The notes: generated from the letters alone by a model not told the origin. Numbered from the stretch's first letter, positions 6,814 to 13,949 are shown. The stretch is DNA of 13,949 nt from Phycisphaeraceae bacterium (GCA_020850375.1 JADZET010000223.1:1-13949); one strand, 5' to 3'. Translations and numbers: made by a program.

Positions 6814-7484
6814 CCCTCCTCAAACAGCTCTGGCTCCTGACCGCCAAGGACCTCCGCATCGAGGCCCGCACCCGCCAGACCGTCGGCCTGATCGTCGTCC
6901 TCGGCCTCCTGATCGTCGTCGTGCTGGGATTAGGCCTCGGCCCCGAACAACTCAACCAGAGCCTCGCCGCCCCCGCCGCACTCTGGGTCGCCTACCTCTT
7001 CGGCGGCGTTCTCTGCTTCGAGAAGACCATGGCCGTCGAACGCCACGACGCCGCCCTCGCCGGCCTGCTCATGGCCCCCGTCGACCGCGGCGTCATCTAC
7101 CTCGCCAAGCTCCTGAGCAACCTCATCCTCATGTTCGCCCTCGCCGCCATCGTCACCCCCATCGCCGTGGTCATGTTGAGCTTCGACCTCTCGCCCGCCC
7201 CGATCGGCTTCCTGGCCGTCATGGCCCTGGCCATGCTCGGCTTCGCATCGGTGGGAACCCTCTTCTCCGCCGCCGTCAGCTCCACCCGCCTCAAGGGCGG
7301 CCTCCTGGCCATCCTCGTCCTGCCCATCACCCTCCCGATCGTCATCGCCTCGACCCAGCTTGTCCTGGCCATGTTCCGTGACAACGTCCCCCTCGGTGGC
7401 ACGGGCCTTGCCATCCTTCTAGCGTTCGATGCGATCTACCTCGTCGTCAGTTGGCTGTTGTTCGAACTCGTCCTCGAACCCTGA
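6810..7484 (+). CDS. ccmB: Heme exporter permease CcmB
   Basis: CcmB is the membrane subunit that pairs with CcmA in the CcmABC complex. The 224-residue protein has about six hydrophobic helices (roughly 25-43, 52-70, 98-123, 131-153, 163-187, 199-220). It starts with a cytoplasmic KDLRIEARTRQT segment typical of the family, contains FGGVLCFEKTMAVERHDAALAGLLMAP with the conserved charged loop, and ends in FDAIYLVVSWLLFELVLEP, like other CcmB proteins. The length is normal (E. coli about 220). The ATG overlaps the ccmA stop (ATGA), with GGAGG at 6798-6802 seven bases ahead. No oddities were seen. Confidence 0.94.
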   Translation: MTLLKQLWLLTAKDLRIEARTRQTVGLIVVLGLLIVVVLGLGLGPEQLNQSLAAPAALWVAYLFGGVLCFEKTMAVERHDAALAGLLMAPVDRGVIYLAKLLSNLILMFALAAIVTPIAVVMLSFDLSPAPIGFLAVMALAMLGFASVGTLFSAAVSSTRLKGGLLAILVLPITLPIVIASTQLVLAMFRDNVPLGGTGLAILLAFDAIYLVVSWLLFELVLEP

Positions 7485-7496
7485 GCGGAGCCCGAC

Positions 7497-8189
7497 ATGA
7501 CCACACAGCCACGCAACACCGGCCTGACAATCCTCGCCGCGATCTACTGGCTCCTCACCGCCCTCCTCGCCGCCGCCGTCACCGTCATGGCCCTCACCTG
7601 GACCCCCGTCGAGCAGTCCATGGGCCCCGTCCAGAAGATCTTCTATCTCCACCTCCCCTCCGCCATCAACACCCTTCTCGCCGCGATGATCGTCTTCGTC
7701 GCCAGCATCGGCTACCTCCTCCAGCGCAAGAGCGCCTGGGACGACCTCGCCGCCGCCGCCGCTCGCTCCGCCGCCGTCTTCGGCGCCATCGTCCTGATCA
7801 CCGGCATGATCTGGGGCAAGGCCGCCTGGGGCCAATGGTGGACCTGGAGCCCGCGCCTCACTTTCAGCCTCGTCCTCTGGCTCCTCTACGTCGTCTACCT
7901 CATCATCCGCCCCTCGGTCGAGGGCGAGCACCGCCGCGCCCTGGTCTGCGCCGTCTACGGCATCGTCGCCTTCCTCGACGTCCCGCTCGTCTGGCTCTCT
8001 GCCCGACTCATGCCCGACATCCATCCCGGCTCGATCCAGCTCGAGCCCGAGATGAAGCTCACCCTCCTCGCCGCCTTCGTCCCCGTCACCATGGCCGCCC
8101 TGGGCCTGACCGTCCTCGGCTGGCGCCTCGCCGCCCGCCGCCGACGCTGGCGCGCCGAGTACACCGCCGCCGAATCCCAGCCCGCCTAG
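7497..8189 (+). CDS. ccmC: Heme-handling protein CcmC with altered WWD motif
   Basis: CcmC presents heme to CcmE through a WWD domain and two axial histidines. This 230-residue protein has six helices. H52 in KIFYLHLPSA and H176 in MPDIHPGS are both exactly 8 residues short of E. coli H60 and H184. The WWD stretch runs from W106 (WGKAAWGQWWTW) to R120-L121, but reads WTWSPRLT where the usual text is WxWDARLT: the Asp is replaced by Ser118-Pro119. The rest of the fold and spacing are normal, so it is probably functional with a variant motif rather than decayed. The ribosome site GGAG (7487-7490) lies 6 bases upstream and the gap to ccmB is 12 bp. No ccmD-like short helical gene follows. The protein ends with a basic tail (RRRRWR). 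Confidence 0.93.
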   Translation: MTTQPRNTGLTILAAIYWLLTALLAAAVTVMALTWTPVEQSMGPVQKIFYLHLPSAINTLLAAMIVFVASIGYLLQRKSAWDDLAAAAARSAAVFGAIVLITGMIWGKAAWGQWWTWSPRLTFSLVLWLLYVVYLIIRPSVEGEHRRALVCAVYGIVAFLDVPLVWLSARLMPDIHPGSIQLEPEMKLTLLAAFVPVTMAALGLTVLGWRLAARRRRWRAEYTAAESQPA

Positions 8190-8234
8190 CGCCCCACGCC
8201 CCCGCCAACCCCCAAACCACCACGGGCCTCCAAG

Positions 8235-8253
8235 CCGGGCCTTTCAGGCCCGG
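8235..8253 (+). terminator. Hairpin after ccmC, probable end of the ccm operon
   Basis: CCGGGCCT (8235-8242) and AGGCCCGG (8246-8253) form a perfect 8-bp stem with a TTC loop, 45 bp after the ccmC stop. No T-run follows, so it may work with Rho or as a 3' stabilising structure. Its place just after the last ccm gene favours an operon end. Confidence 0.5.
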
Positions 8254-8411
8254 ATCACTACGCCTACTCTCCCAACACGCCGCCCTCAGATTTCACCGGC
8301 CCGACCTTCACCACCCGCCGCGCGATCCGCTCATTCACGATCGTCCCCGTTCGGCGGGCGATCCCTTATCCAAACTGCCACCAACAGCCCGCCGCATGGG
8401 GGCGAATTTCA

Positions 8412-8440
8412 TTGACAGTCTTAACTACACAATTTATACT
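8412..8440 (+). promoter_or_regulatory. Consensus sigma-70-type promoter of the HAF-repeat gene
   Basis: A perfect -35 TTGACA (8412-8417) and -10 TATACT (8435-8440, five of six) are separated by exactly 17 bp in a local AT-rich patch. Transcription would start near 8446-8448, giving a leader of about 75 nt before the ATG at 8523. It is by far the best promoter match in the window. Confidence 0.85.
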
Positions 8441-8522
8441 TATTAATCATCAATTGCCCTTTTTTTGTTTCTCCCCCCTGATCCAACGCGTCTACCCGTT
8501 CAGAGTCGAGGCCCCTACGCCC

Positions 8523-10031
8523 ATGCAAAGAATAATCCACCCCGTGCAGCCGATGGTCATCCTCGGCATCCTTGCGCTGTCGTCACCCGCCGTGGCGGAT
8601 TTCATCATCGTCCACGGAAGTCCGGCATACACGCCGGGTGTGGGTGGTTACCGCGGCGGCGGTTCGTATTCATTAGCGGGTGACGGCTACGCGGTCGGCT
8701 ATGCAACCCGATTTGACGAATTCGACAAGGGTATGGGCCAGCGAGCCGTCTACTGGAATGCCGCCGGCCTGTCTATGGAATTGGGTGATCTCGGCGCCAG
8801 CGCTTCAGGAGTAACGAATTCACAGGTTCTCGGATTGAATGCGAATGGCCTGATGGTGGGCGACGCTGAAAAATTCAGCGAGGCTGGTTCGAGCTTGGGT
8901 TCACCTGCGGTTTGTTGGAATGCCGCTGGCCAGGTCTTTGAGCTCAAGGGACTTGGCACGAGTGCTACCGGACTAACCGGTGGCAATGCCATTCGAATCA
9001 ACCAAGCCGGAATGATCTGGGGCAACACTCAAAAATATGATGCCACGGGTGAATTGGTGGGTGGTCGCGCAGTGCGCTGGGACAGCCCCGATGCCTCACC
9101 GGCCGAGTTGGAGCTGCTTGATCCCGCGATGCCTGAGGCAGGCGCATATCTAATTGACGCAACTGACTCAGGCATAGCGGTGGGCAGGTCCAGCCGAACA
9201 TTGCCCTCCGGCAAGAGGCTAGACGCCGCCGTGCGATGGGATGCATCAGGCCAAATCACTGAGCTGGGGAATCTCGGAACCTTGTCGGATGGCTTCTACT
9301 ACTCCTATGCCCTGAGAGTCAATCAAGCCGGAACAGCAATCGGCTACGCCATCAAGCTCGACGGATCGGGCGACCCCAACAAGAACCTGGGACTCCGCCC
9401 CGTGCGCTGGGATGCCACGACCGGAGACGCGACGGAACTGGGCGTGCTGGGCGTGAACAACCTCGGCAGGACCCATGGCTACCCGATCGCCATCAACGAT
9501 GCCGGCGTCATTGTCGGGAACCTCGAGAAATTTGATCCGGACCATCAGTCCCTCGGCGGTCGAGCCGTACGCTGGGACCCTCTAAGCGTCGAGGCGATTG
9601 AGATGGAGACGCTCGGCACAAAACCCGCGGGCGTCGCCCAAGCAGAGGTCAAAGCCGTCAATAACCTTGGCATCTCAGTTGGCAAATCTGACATCTACGA
9701 TGCCCAAGGCAACCGGTTGGGCGCGGCGGCGGTGCTCTGGACCGCCGATGGCTCAATTCTGGATCTCAACACGCTGATAGATCCCTCAAGCGGCTGGACT
9801 CTCCAGTACGCCTCGGATATCAGCGATGCTGGTTGGATCACCGGCCAAGGACGCTTCGATCCGGACGGATCGGGCCCCCAAGAGGCGTACACACGGCTCT
9901 GGCTCATGCAAGTGACCTCCGTCGTGCCCGAGCCGTCCTCCACCCTCGTCCTTGTTCCCGGCACCGTCATGTTGCTGCTCCGCCGACGCCGCCTGACCAA
10001 CCCCACCGCCGCCGAACTCCTGCCCGCCTGA
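8523..10031 (+). CDS. Secreted HAF-repeat protein with PEP-CTERM sorting tail
   Basis: The 502-residue product has a signal peptide (cleavage after AVA, about residue 25), then eight repeats of about 54 residues. Each contains an AVRW-like strand (75, 129, 183, 236, 293, 348, 403, 457), usually followed by an ELgxLG segment and an 'INxxGxxVG' turn. This matches the extracellular HAF repeat. The C-terminus is a PEP-CTERM signal: VPEP at 468-471, a short hydrophobic helix (about 473-486) and RRRR (487-490). The protein is thus exported and probably processed by an exosortase, which is not in this window. The start at 8523 is preferred over an in-frame ATG at 8412 that overlaps the promoter; GAGG at 8508-8511 is a weak ribosome site. 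Codon use is visibly less GC-rich than in the ccm genes. The function is unknown; a role in surface or matrix material is inference. Confidence 0.85.
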   Translation: MQRIIHPVQPMVILGILALSSPAVADFIIVHGSPAYTPGVGGYRGGGSYSLAGDGYAVGYATRFDEFDKGMGQRAVYWNAAGLSMELGDLGASASGVTNSQVLGLNANGLMVGDAEKFSEAGSSLGSPAVCWNAAGQVFELKGLGTSATGLTGGNAIRINQAGMIWGNTQKYDATGELVGGRAVRWDSPDASPAELELLDPAMPEAGAYLIDATDSGIAVGRSSRTLPSGKRLDAAVRWDASGQITELGNLGTLSDGFYYSYALRVNQAGTAIGYAIKLDGSGDPNKNLGLRPVRWDATTGDATELGVLGVNNLGRTHGYPIAINDAGVIVGNLEKFDPDHQSLGGRAVRWDPLSVEAIEMETLGTKPAGVAQAEVKAVNNLGISVGKSDIYDAQGNRLGAAAVLWTADGSILDLNTLIDPSSGWTLQYASDISDAGWITGQGRFDPDGSGPQEAYTRLWLMQVTSVVPEPSSTLVLVPGTVMLLLRRRRLTNPTAAELLPA

Positions 10032-10087
10032 TCTCGGCCGTCACCCCGCGCTACCACCCTCGTCCCATCCGATCGCCCCTGCTAATC

Positions 10088-10110
10088 TGTGTCGTTACCA
10101 CAACGTCACA
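10088..10110. promoter_or_regulatory. Operator-like inverted repeat before the deacetylase gene
   Basis: TGTGTCGTT (10088-10096) and AACGTCACA (10102-10110) form 9-bp arms with one mismatch around a 5-bp spacer. The site lies 20-42 bp before the start codon, right after a -10-like TAATCT (10083-10088). Such a palindrome at a likely transcription start suits a repressor site. No -35 box is evident, so the promoter itself is doubtful. Confidence 0.35.
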
Positions 10111-10129
10111 CACCAGCAGGGCGCCCCCC

Positions 10130-11185
10130 ATGCACCTGATCATCGCCTTCGACACCGAGGACTTCGTCACGCCGCAAGCCTGGGACGCCCAGAAATTCTG
10201 GGCCGATGAACTGACCGCCCGCGGCATCCGCGGCTCATTCCAGTGCGTGGGCCAGCTCATCCGCGTCCTGCGAGCTCGCCGGCCCGACGTGATCGAGTCG
10301 CTGTCCCGCCACGAGATCGGCTACCACACCGACCGCCACTCCGTCGCCCCCACCCACCCCCAGGGTGTGGCCGGCCTGCCCCTCGACCAGGCCATCAACT
10401 GGATCCTCCACACCGAAGCCCCAGGCCTCCAAACCCTCCGCGACATCTTCCACCGCGAGCCGATCAGCTTCGCCCAGCCCGGAAGAGCCTGGACCGCCGC
10501 CGGACTCCTCGCCATGGCCTGCGTCGGCATCAAGGTCTGGACCAACCCCTCCTTCAGAATCACCCCCGGCCGGCCCACCTGGTACTGCGGACTCCTCGCC
10601 GTCGGCTACGACCTGGCCTTCGAAGACTACTTCTCCTCCGATGCCGCCGACCTCGACCTCTTCAAGTCCCGCGTCAACGAACTCGCCCTCGCCGCCGGCG
10701 ACGACGGCATCGTCTGCCTCTACTCCCACCCCACCCGCCTCGTCACCGCCCAGTTCTGGGATCGCCCCTGCTTCGGCGCCACACCCCTCACCTTCGACCA
10801 GATCCCTCCCGCCCCTCTCCGCGACCCCGCCCACATCCAACAGCTCCGGGACCGCGTCCGCCGCATGCTCGACTGGCTCGCCCAACGACCCGACGTCCAC
10901 TGGACCGACTACGCCTCGACCTACGCCCGCCACGCCCATCCCCGCCACGACCTGCCCGCCTTGCTCGGCGAGTCCAACCTCCAACCCGACCAGGTCGGAC
11001 GACTCCCCCAGCGCATTCTCCCAGACCAACCCCTCTCCCCCGACGCCCTCTGGCAGAACCGACAACCCTACCGCTGGGGCCCGCTCCCCGCCGATCTCGA
11101 CCGCGACTTCCTCATCAACCAGGCCCGCGCCCTGGCCTGGACCGGCCGACCCGCCACCCCACGCCCCTCAACCGGAACCGCCTGA
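10130..11185 (+). CDS. Polysaccharide deacetylase-like (NodB-fold) protein
   Basis: The protein is 351 residues. The N-terminus MHLIIAFDTEDFVTP places a strand and the acidic motif F-D-T-E-D (7-11) where NodB enzymes have TFDDG. The metal-binding motif follows in HEIGYHTDRHS (H61, H66, H70). Later landmarks are AQPGRAW (115-121) and LYSHPTRL (H200), consistent with a (beta/alpha) barrel carbohydrate esterase that would remove N- or O-acyl groups from a glycan. There is no signal peptide, so action in the cytoplasm or at the inner membrane is expected; the substrate is unknown. The start at 10130 is chosen for AGGG at 10118-10121 and because the catalytic strand begins there; upstream in-frame sequence lies in the preceding gene. 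An operator-like palindrome precedes it. The C-terminal 70 residues are Pro-rich with no motif I recognise. Confidence 0.8.
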   Translation: MHLIIAFDTEDFVTPQAWDAQKFWADELTARGIRGSFQCVGQLIRVLRARRPDVIESLSRHEIGYHTDRHSVAPTHPQGVAGLPLDQAINWILHTEAPGLQTLRDIFHREPISFAQPGRAWTAAGLLAMACVGIKVWTNPSFRITPGRPTWYCGLLAVGYDLAFEDYFSSDAADLDLFKSRVNELALAAGDDGIVCLYSHPTRLVTAQFWDRPCFGATPLTFDQIPPAPLRDPAHIQQLRDRVRRMLDWLAQRPDVHWTDYASTYARHAHPRHDLPALLGESNLQPDQVGRLPQRILPDQPLSPDALWQNRQPYRWGPLPADLDRDFLINQARALAWTGRPATPRPSTGTA

Positions 11186-11348
11186 CCAGACGCCGCCCTC
11201 CGAACACCCCCCATTCCCTCGCGATAAACTCTGCATCTGCGGTAGGGGGGCTGCTTTCTTCTTCCCCCAGGTATCGCCTCACCCCCACGCCGCCGAGCCC
11301 CTCAGCTCGCGACGATTCTTCTCGCCAACCGCCACGGAGCCCCACCCA
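11186..11348. other. Gap between deacetylase and dioxygenase genes
   Basis: This 163-bp gap is C-rich on the plus strand. It has a GATAAACT patch at about 11223-11230 that could be a weak -10 box, and a GGGGG...CCCCC pair (about 11247-11276) able to form a small hairpin. Nothing here is strong enough to call as a promoter or terminator. Whether the two genes share a transcript cannot be decided. Confidence 0.35.
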
Positions 11349-12191
11349 ATGCTCACCGACATGGACAAGTACCTCTTCGACCTCCAGGGCTTCCTCCACC
11401 TCCGCGGCGCACTATCCCCCGACGAAGTCAAAGCCCTCAACGCCTGCCTCGACCAAGTCCCCCCGCTGACGCCCAACGAGTGGTGGGGCTACATCCACCG
11501 CGAGCCCACCCAGGACTCCCGCGGCATCGCCCTCCAGCAGGTCTACGAGCTTGGAGAGCCCTTCGAAAAACTCATCGACCACCCCGCCTGGATCGACAAG
11601 GTCAAACACTTCGTCGGCGGAGAGGGCACCTTCGACTACCACCACGGCCCGCTCTTCATCGACGAGAACTTCGCCTCCATCCGCACCGCCGGCGGCGCCA
11701 TCGGCATGCACTCCGGCGGGCACATCGGCGTCAAACGCACCCAGTTCCACTACCACAACGGCCGTTTCGAGTGCGGACAGATCAACGTCCTCATGGCCCT
11801 GACCGACATCGGCCCCGGCGACGGCGCCACCATGGTCATCCCCGGCTCACACAAGGCCAACTTCGACCATCCCCAGTTCGAACAACACAAGATCCGCGAG
11901 GGCACCTCCATGGACCAGGTCCATGGCGCCATCGAAGTCCACATGACCGCCGGCGACGCCATCCTCTTCGTCGACGCCATCTCCCACGGCTCGGCCCGCC
12001 GCGTCAACCCGGGCGAGCGCCGCATCGTCGTCTACCGCTACGGCCCATCCTGGGGCAACTTCCGCTGGGGCTACCAACCCTCCAGTGAACTCCTCGCCCG
12101 CCTCACCCCCGAGCGCCGACAGATCGTCCAGCCCCTCCAACTCCTCAAACGCCAACCCAACAAACAACACAACATCCCCGACCCCGCCTAG
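11349..12191 (+). CDS. Phytanoyl-CoA dioxygenase (PhyH) family protein
   Basis: The 280-residue protein resembles Fe(II)/2-oxoglutarate-dependent oxygenases of the PhyH family. The best landmarks are NGRFECGQINVLMALTDIG (137-155), PGSHKANF (165-172), the hydrophobic strand GDAILFVDA (202-210) with H213 in SHG as the probable distal iron ligand, and the RR pair at 224-225 for the 2-oxoglutarate carboxylate. The usual first metal motif HxD is not obvious; H121 in GMHSGG or H134/H136 in FHYHNG are the only nearby candidates. The start at 11349 has CGGAG (11335-11339) nine bases ahead; M5 is an alternative. The protein has no signal peptide and is presumably cytoplasmic. The substrate is unknown. 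It is convergent with the PEP-CTERM gene downstream. Confidence 0.82.
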   Translation: MLTDMDKYLFDLQGFLHLRGALSPDEVKALNACLDQVPPLTPNEWWGYIHREPTQDSRGIALQQVYELGEPFEKLIDHPAWIDKVKHFVGGEGTFDYHHGPLFIDENFASIRTAGGAIGMHSGGHIGVKRTQFHYHNGRFECGQINVLMALTDIGPGDGATMVIPGSHKANFDHPQFEQHKIREGTSMDQVHGAIEVHMTAGDAILFVDAISHGSARRVNPGERRIVVYRYGPSWGNFRWGYQPSSELLARLTPERRQIVQPLQLLKRQPNKQHNIPDPA

Positions 12192-12269
12192 CGTCGGTTA
12201 CGCTCGAAGATCAGAGGTTGCACGCCACCATCGGGATAACAGACAGCCCAAGACCACCACGCCACACAA

Positions 12270-13949
12270 TCAGAAACCCGCCCTCGGTCCACGTCGTCGT
12301 CCAAGCTGCAGGCACAGCCCGACCAACCCAACGATCGCCGCCGGCTCAGGCACAAGCACAAGCTGCCCGCCATTAAGGTTGACCGTCCCGCCCAAGTCGG
12401 TAAACGTCCGGTAGTAAAGATTCAGCCCATTGAGATCGAGAACGGAGCCCGCCCCCAGCACCAGGTGCTCGACGTAGAGCGCTTCAGGCAGAGCATCAGC
12501 AAGCGCGTTATTGTTACGGTCCACGAGTTGGGCCCATCCGATGCTGTCATCGCCGCCGATCTGGAGCGTGTCGAGGGCGAAGTTGCTGTCGTAGCCGGCG
12601 AGGGCCGCCCCCAGGTCGAGGCCAGCAACTTCAAGACGCTTGGCTTCAGTCGGATCACCCTCGAAGATCAACGTGAGGTTCTCCAGTCCGGCGACTTTGA
12701 GCGGATCAGTGCCATAAAAGTAGAAGAGTGCATCGTCCAAATGAATGCTCGTCCCGCTGCCGGCTTCGAACTCAGCCGCCTCTCCCAGGATAAATGCCCG
12801 TCCGATGGTGATGCCCACGGTGGGGTCAGTGATCTGCAGCACCGCGCGGCCGTTGGTAAAGACGGTCCCTGCGTTAAGACCGGTCATGGCGTGCAGCGTG
12901 CCGCCCGACATCAAATAAGTCGATGGGGCTGACGCCGCTGTCGAATAGATTTCCATGGGATAGATGGTATCCCCCTCGTGAATGACATCCCCGCCGGTTT
13001 GTTCGAAGCGGGCTGGCCCGGAATCGAACGAGAAGTAGCCAAGCTCGAAGTATTGCGTGGATAGCGTCCCGCCGTGCATCTCATAGACAGACTCCTCGCC
13101 TTGATATCCCATGATGCGCACATAGCCGTGCTCAATCACGCCCTCATGCTGCACGAATGCCCCGGCCGTCTGGAGGGAGGTGAAGGAATCGATGAACACA
13201 TGCTCTATCTGGCCCCCATACATCACCGAAGGTTCGCTTGTGGGCCTCAGATTGACGCCCTTAAGATAGGCCCCAGGGTGAATCGTGACCGTGTTACTCA
13301 GCGAGATCGTGCTGCCGTCGGCCGCGTCAATCCTGCCCCAGACGTCAACCGGATCGCTGATGCTGCCGGCGCCGCCGACCGTCTTGCCGACCGGAATGCT
13401 CAGCGTGGTGCCTCGAACATGCGTCATGCCCTGATTGGTGAAGCTGCCGAAGCCGGCCTCGGGATCGTCGCCGGCATCATGGATCAGCAGCGACTCCGGC
13501 CCGAGCGTGACGGAAGCGTTGCCGGCATTCGTCAGCGTGCGAACCCCGAAGTCGACGATGCCGTTGACCGACAGCGAGGACGGCGACGATGGGAAAACGA
13601 ACTGTGCGGGTGGCCGTCCAGGCGAGCCGATCACCCATCCATAACTGATGGCCAGCGAACCGCCACCCCACTCGTAGCGACCTTCTGGTTTAACGGTCAA
13701 CTGCTCAGCGGTGTGCGACCCGCCTGTCTGGAAAAAGGTGCCGCTCATTTTCACGGATTTGGCCGTGAGCACGCCGGCCCCCTCCAGATGATATTGACCA
13801 TCGACATTCAAGGAATCCGTGTCATGCGTGCCCCCGGACTGCAGGAGGCTACCGCCGGCGCCGCCATTACTTGCCCTGCCAATGGCCGTGGAGCGCGTGG
13901 TCAATTGTCCTGATTGCAGGCCATAGGTTCCGGACGAGCCGGTATCCCA
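12270..13949 (-). CDS. Large PEP-CTERM autotransporter-like protein, 5' end outside the window
   Basis: The frame is open to the right edge (559 codons visible) with no true start inside the window, so the N-terminus is missing. The edge part shows repeats of the form G-x-Y-x-L-x-x-G-x-L with QSGGTH and QTGGSH. The middle has Gly/Ser/Thr/Leu-rich beta-helix-like sequence (TLTNAGNASVTLGPESLL, THVRGTTLSIPVGKTVGGAG). The end has LDLNGLNLYYRTFTDLGGTV, then VPEPAAIVGLVGLCLQL and RRR, a PEP-CTERM sorting signal. Such proteins are exported, trimmed by exosortase and displayed or released; the role here is unknown. Coding use is less GC-biased than in the ccm genes. It converges on the PhyH gene with a 78-bp gap that has no clear terminator. 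Confidence 0.85.
   Translation of the reverse strand, partial: WDTGSSGTYGLQSGQLTTRSTAIGRASNGGAGGSLLQSGGTHDTDSLNVDGQYHLEGAGVLTAKSVKMSGTFFQTGGSHTAEQLTVKPEGRYEWGGGSLAISYGWVIGSPGRPPAQFVFPSSPSSLSVNGIVDFGVRTLTNAGNASVTLGPESLLIHDAGDDPEAGFGSFTNQGMTHVRGTTLSIPVGKTVGGAGSISDPVDVWGRIDAADGSTISLSNTVTIHPGAYLKGVNLRPTSEPSVMYGGQIEHVFIDSFTSLQTAGAFVQHEGVIEHGYVRIMGYQGEESVYEMHGGTLSTQYFELGYFSFDSGPARFEQTGGDVIHEGDTIYPMEIYSTAASAPSTYLMSGGTLHAMTGLNAGTVFTNGRAVLQITDPTVGITIGRAFILGEAAEFEAGSGTSIHLDDALFYFYGTDPLKVAGLENLTLIFEGDPTEAKRLEVAGLDLGAALAGYDSNFALDTLQIGGDDSIGWAQLVDRNNNALADALPEALYVEHLVLGAGSVLDLNGLNLYYRTFTDLGGTVNLNGGQLVLVPEPAAIVGLVGLCLQLGRRRGPRAGF

Larger units (their letters stand above)
8190..8522. other. Intergenic region between the ccm operon and the HAF-repeat gene
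   Basis: This 333-bp stretch has no gene I can support. The first part is GC-rich and holds a strong hairpin (8235-8253). The last 120 bp turn AT-rich and carry a consensus promoter (8412-8440) followed by a leader of about 75 nt with a T-run at 8460-8466. A longer reading frame of the HAF gene could begin at the promoter itself (8412). I reject that start because transcription would begin downstream of it. Confidence 0.6.

Noticed and set aside
8412..8522. Upstream ATG extending the HAF protein by 37 residues
   Set aside because: It overlaps the -35 box of a consensus promoter, and the extension would put extra sequence before a normal signal peptide.
9833..10129. Upstream extension of the deacetylase reading frame
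   Set aside because: It lies mostly inside the HAF gene in another frame and has an Arg/Pro-rich composition. A ribosome site and the catalytic strand support the start at 10130.
10365..11348. Plus-strand frame open through the deacetylase gene into the PhyH gene, suggesting a fusion
   Set aside because: The upstream part is a Ser/Pro/Thr-rich shadow of the deacetylase in another frame. The PhyH homology and a ribosome site start at 11349.
12192..12269. Short minus-strand frame overlapping the convergent gap
   Set aside because: It overlaps the end of the PEP-CTERM gene in another frame and has no supporting start or motif; I see no gene in the gap.
1..13949. tRNA, rRNA, CRISPR array, insertion sequence or exosortase gene
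   Set aside because: Looked for by motif and repeat pattern; none was seen. The two PEP-CTERM proteins need an exosortase that must lie elsewhere.

Overview
This is about 14 kb of high-GC bacterial DNA with strong C/G preference at third codon positions. It most likely comes from a planctomycete of the Phycisphaerae type. The evidence is two secreted proteins with PEP-CTERM tails (one built of HAF-type repeats, one autotransporter-like and G/L-rich), plus a NodB-like deacetylase and a PhyH-family oxygenase of forms I associate with Planctomycetota. The taxonomic call is inference; no rRNA or housekeeping marker is present.

Layout. Positions 1-304 hold no gene I can support, only GC-rich inverted repeats and a good intrinsic terminator for the gene to the right. 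At 305-898 (minus) is a tetraheme cytochrome c, and at 1219-2046 (plus) a hexaheme cytochrome c. They are divergently transcribed from a 320-bp region with a sigma-54-like promoter candidate and a 13-bp-arm inverted repeat. From 2251 to 8189 runs a tightly packed plus-strand operon, ccmE-ccmF-orf-ccmA-ccmB-ccmC, for System I cytochrome c maturation, followed by a hairpin. At 8412-8440 is a near-perfect housekeeping promoter for an eight-repeat PEP-CTERM protein (8523-10031). Next come a polysaccharide deacetylase-like gene (10130-11185) and a phytanoyl-CoA dioxygenase-like gene (11349-12191). The minus-strand C-terminal part of a large PEP-CTERM protein runs off the right edge (12270-13949).

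How the genes fit together. The Ccm operon would load and attach heme to exported CXXCH proteins, and the two adjacent cytochromes are plausible clients. CcmABC would load heme on CcmE and CcmF would ligate it to the apocytochrome. The CcmE carries Cys in place of the usual heme-binding His (CxxxY), the signature of the variant 'System I*' known from Desulfovibrio and archaea. No ccmD, ccmG, ccmH or ccmI is seen, in keeping with that variant. An uncharacterised membrane-anchored beta-sandwich protein sits between ccmF and ccmA, and CcmC has a Ser-Pro where the WWD motif normally has Asp. This variant maturation locus is the most notable content of the window. The right half looks like ordinary planctomycete accessory genes for surface proteins and carbohydrates.
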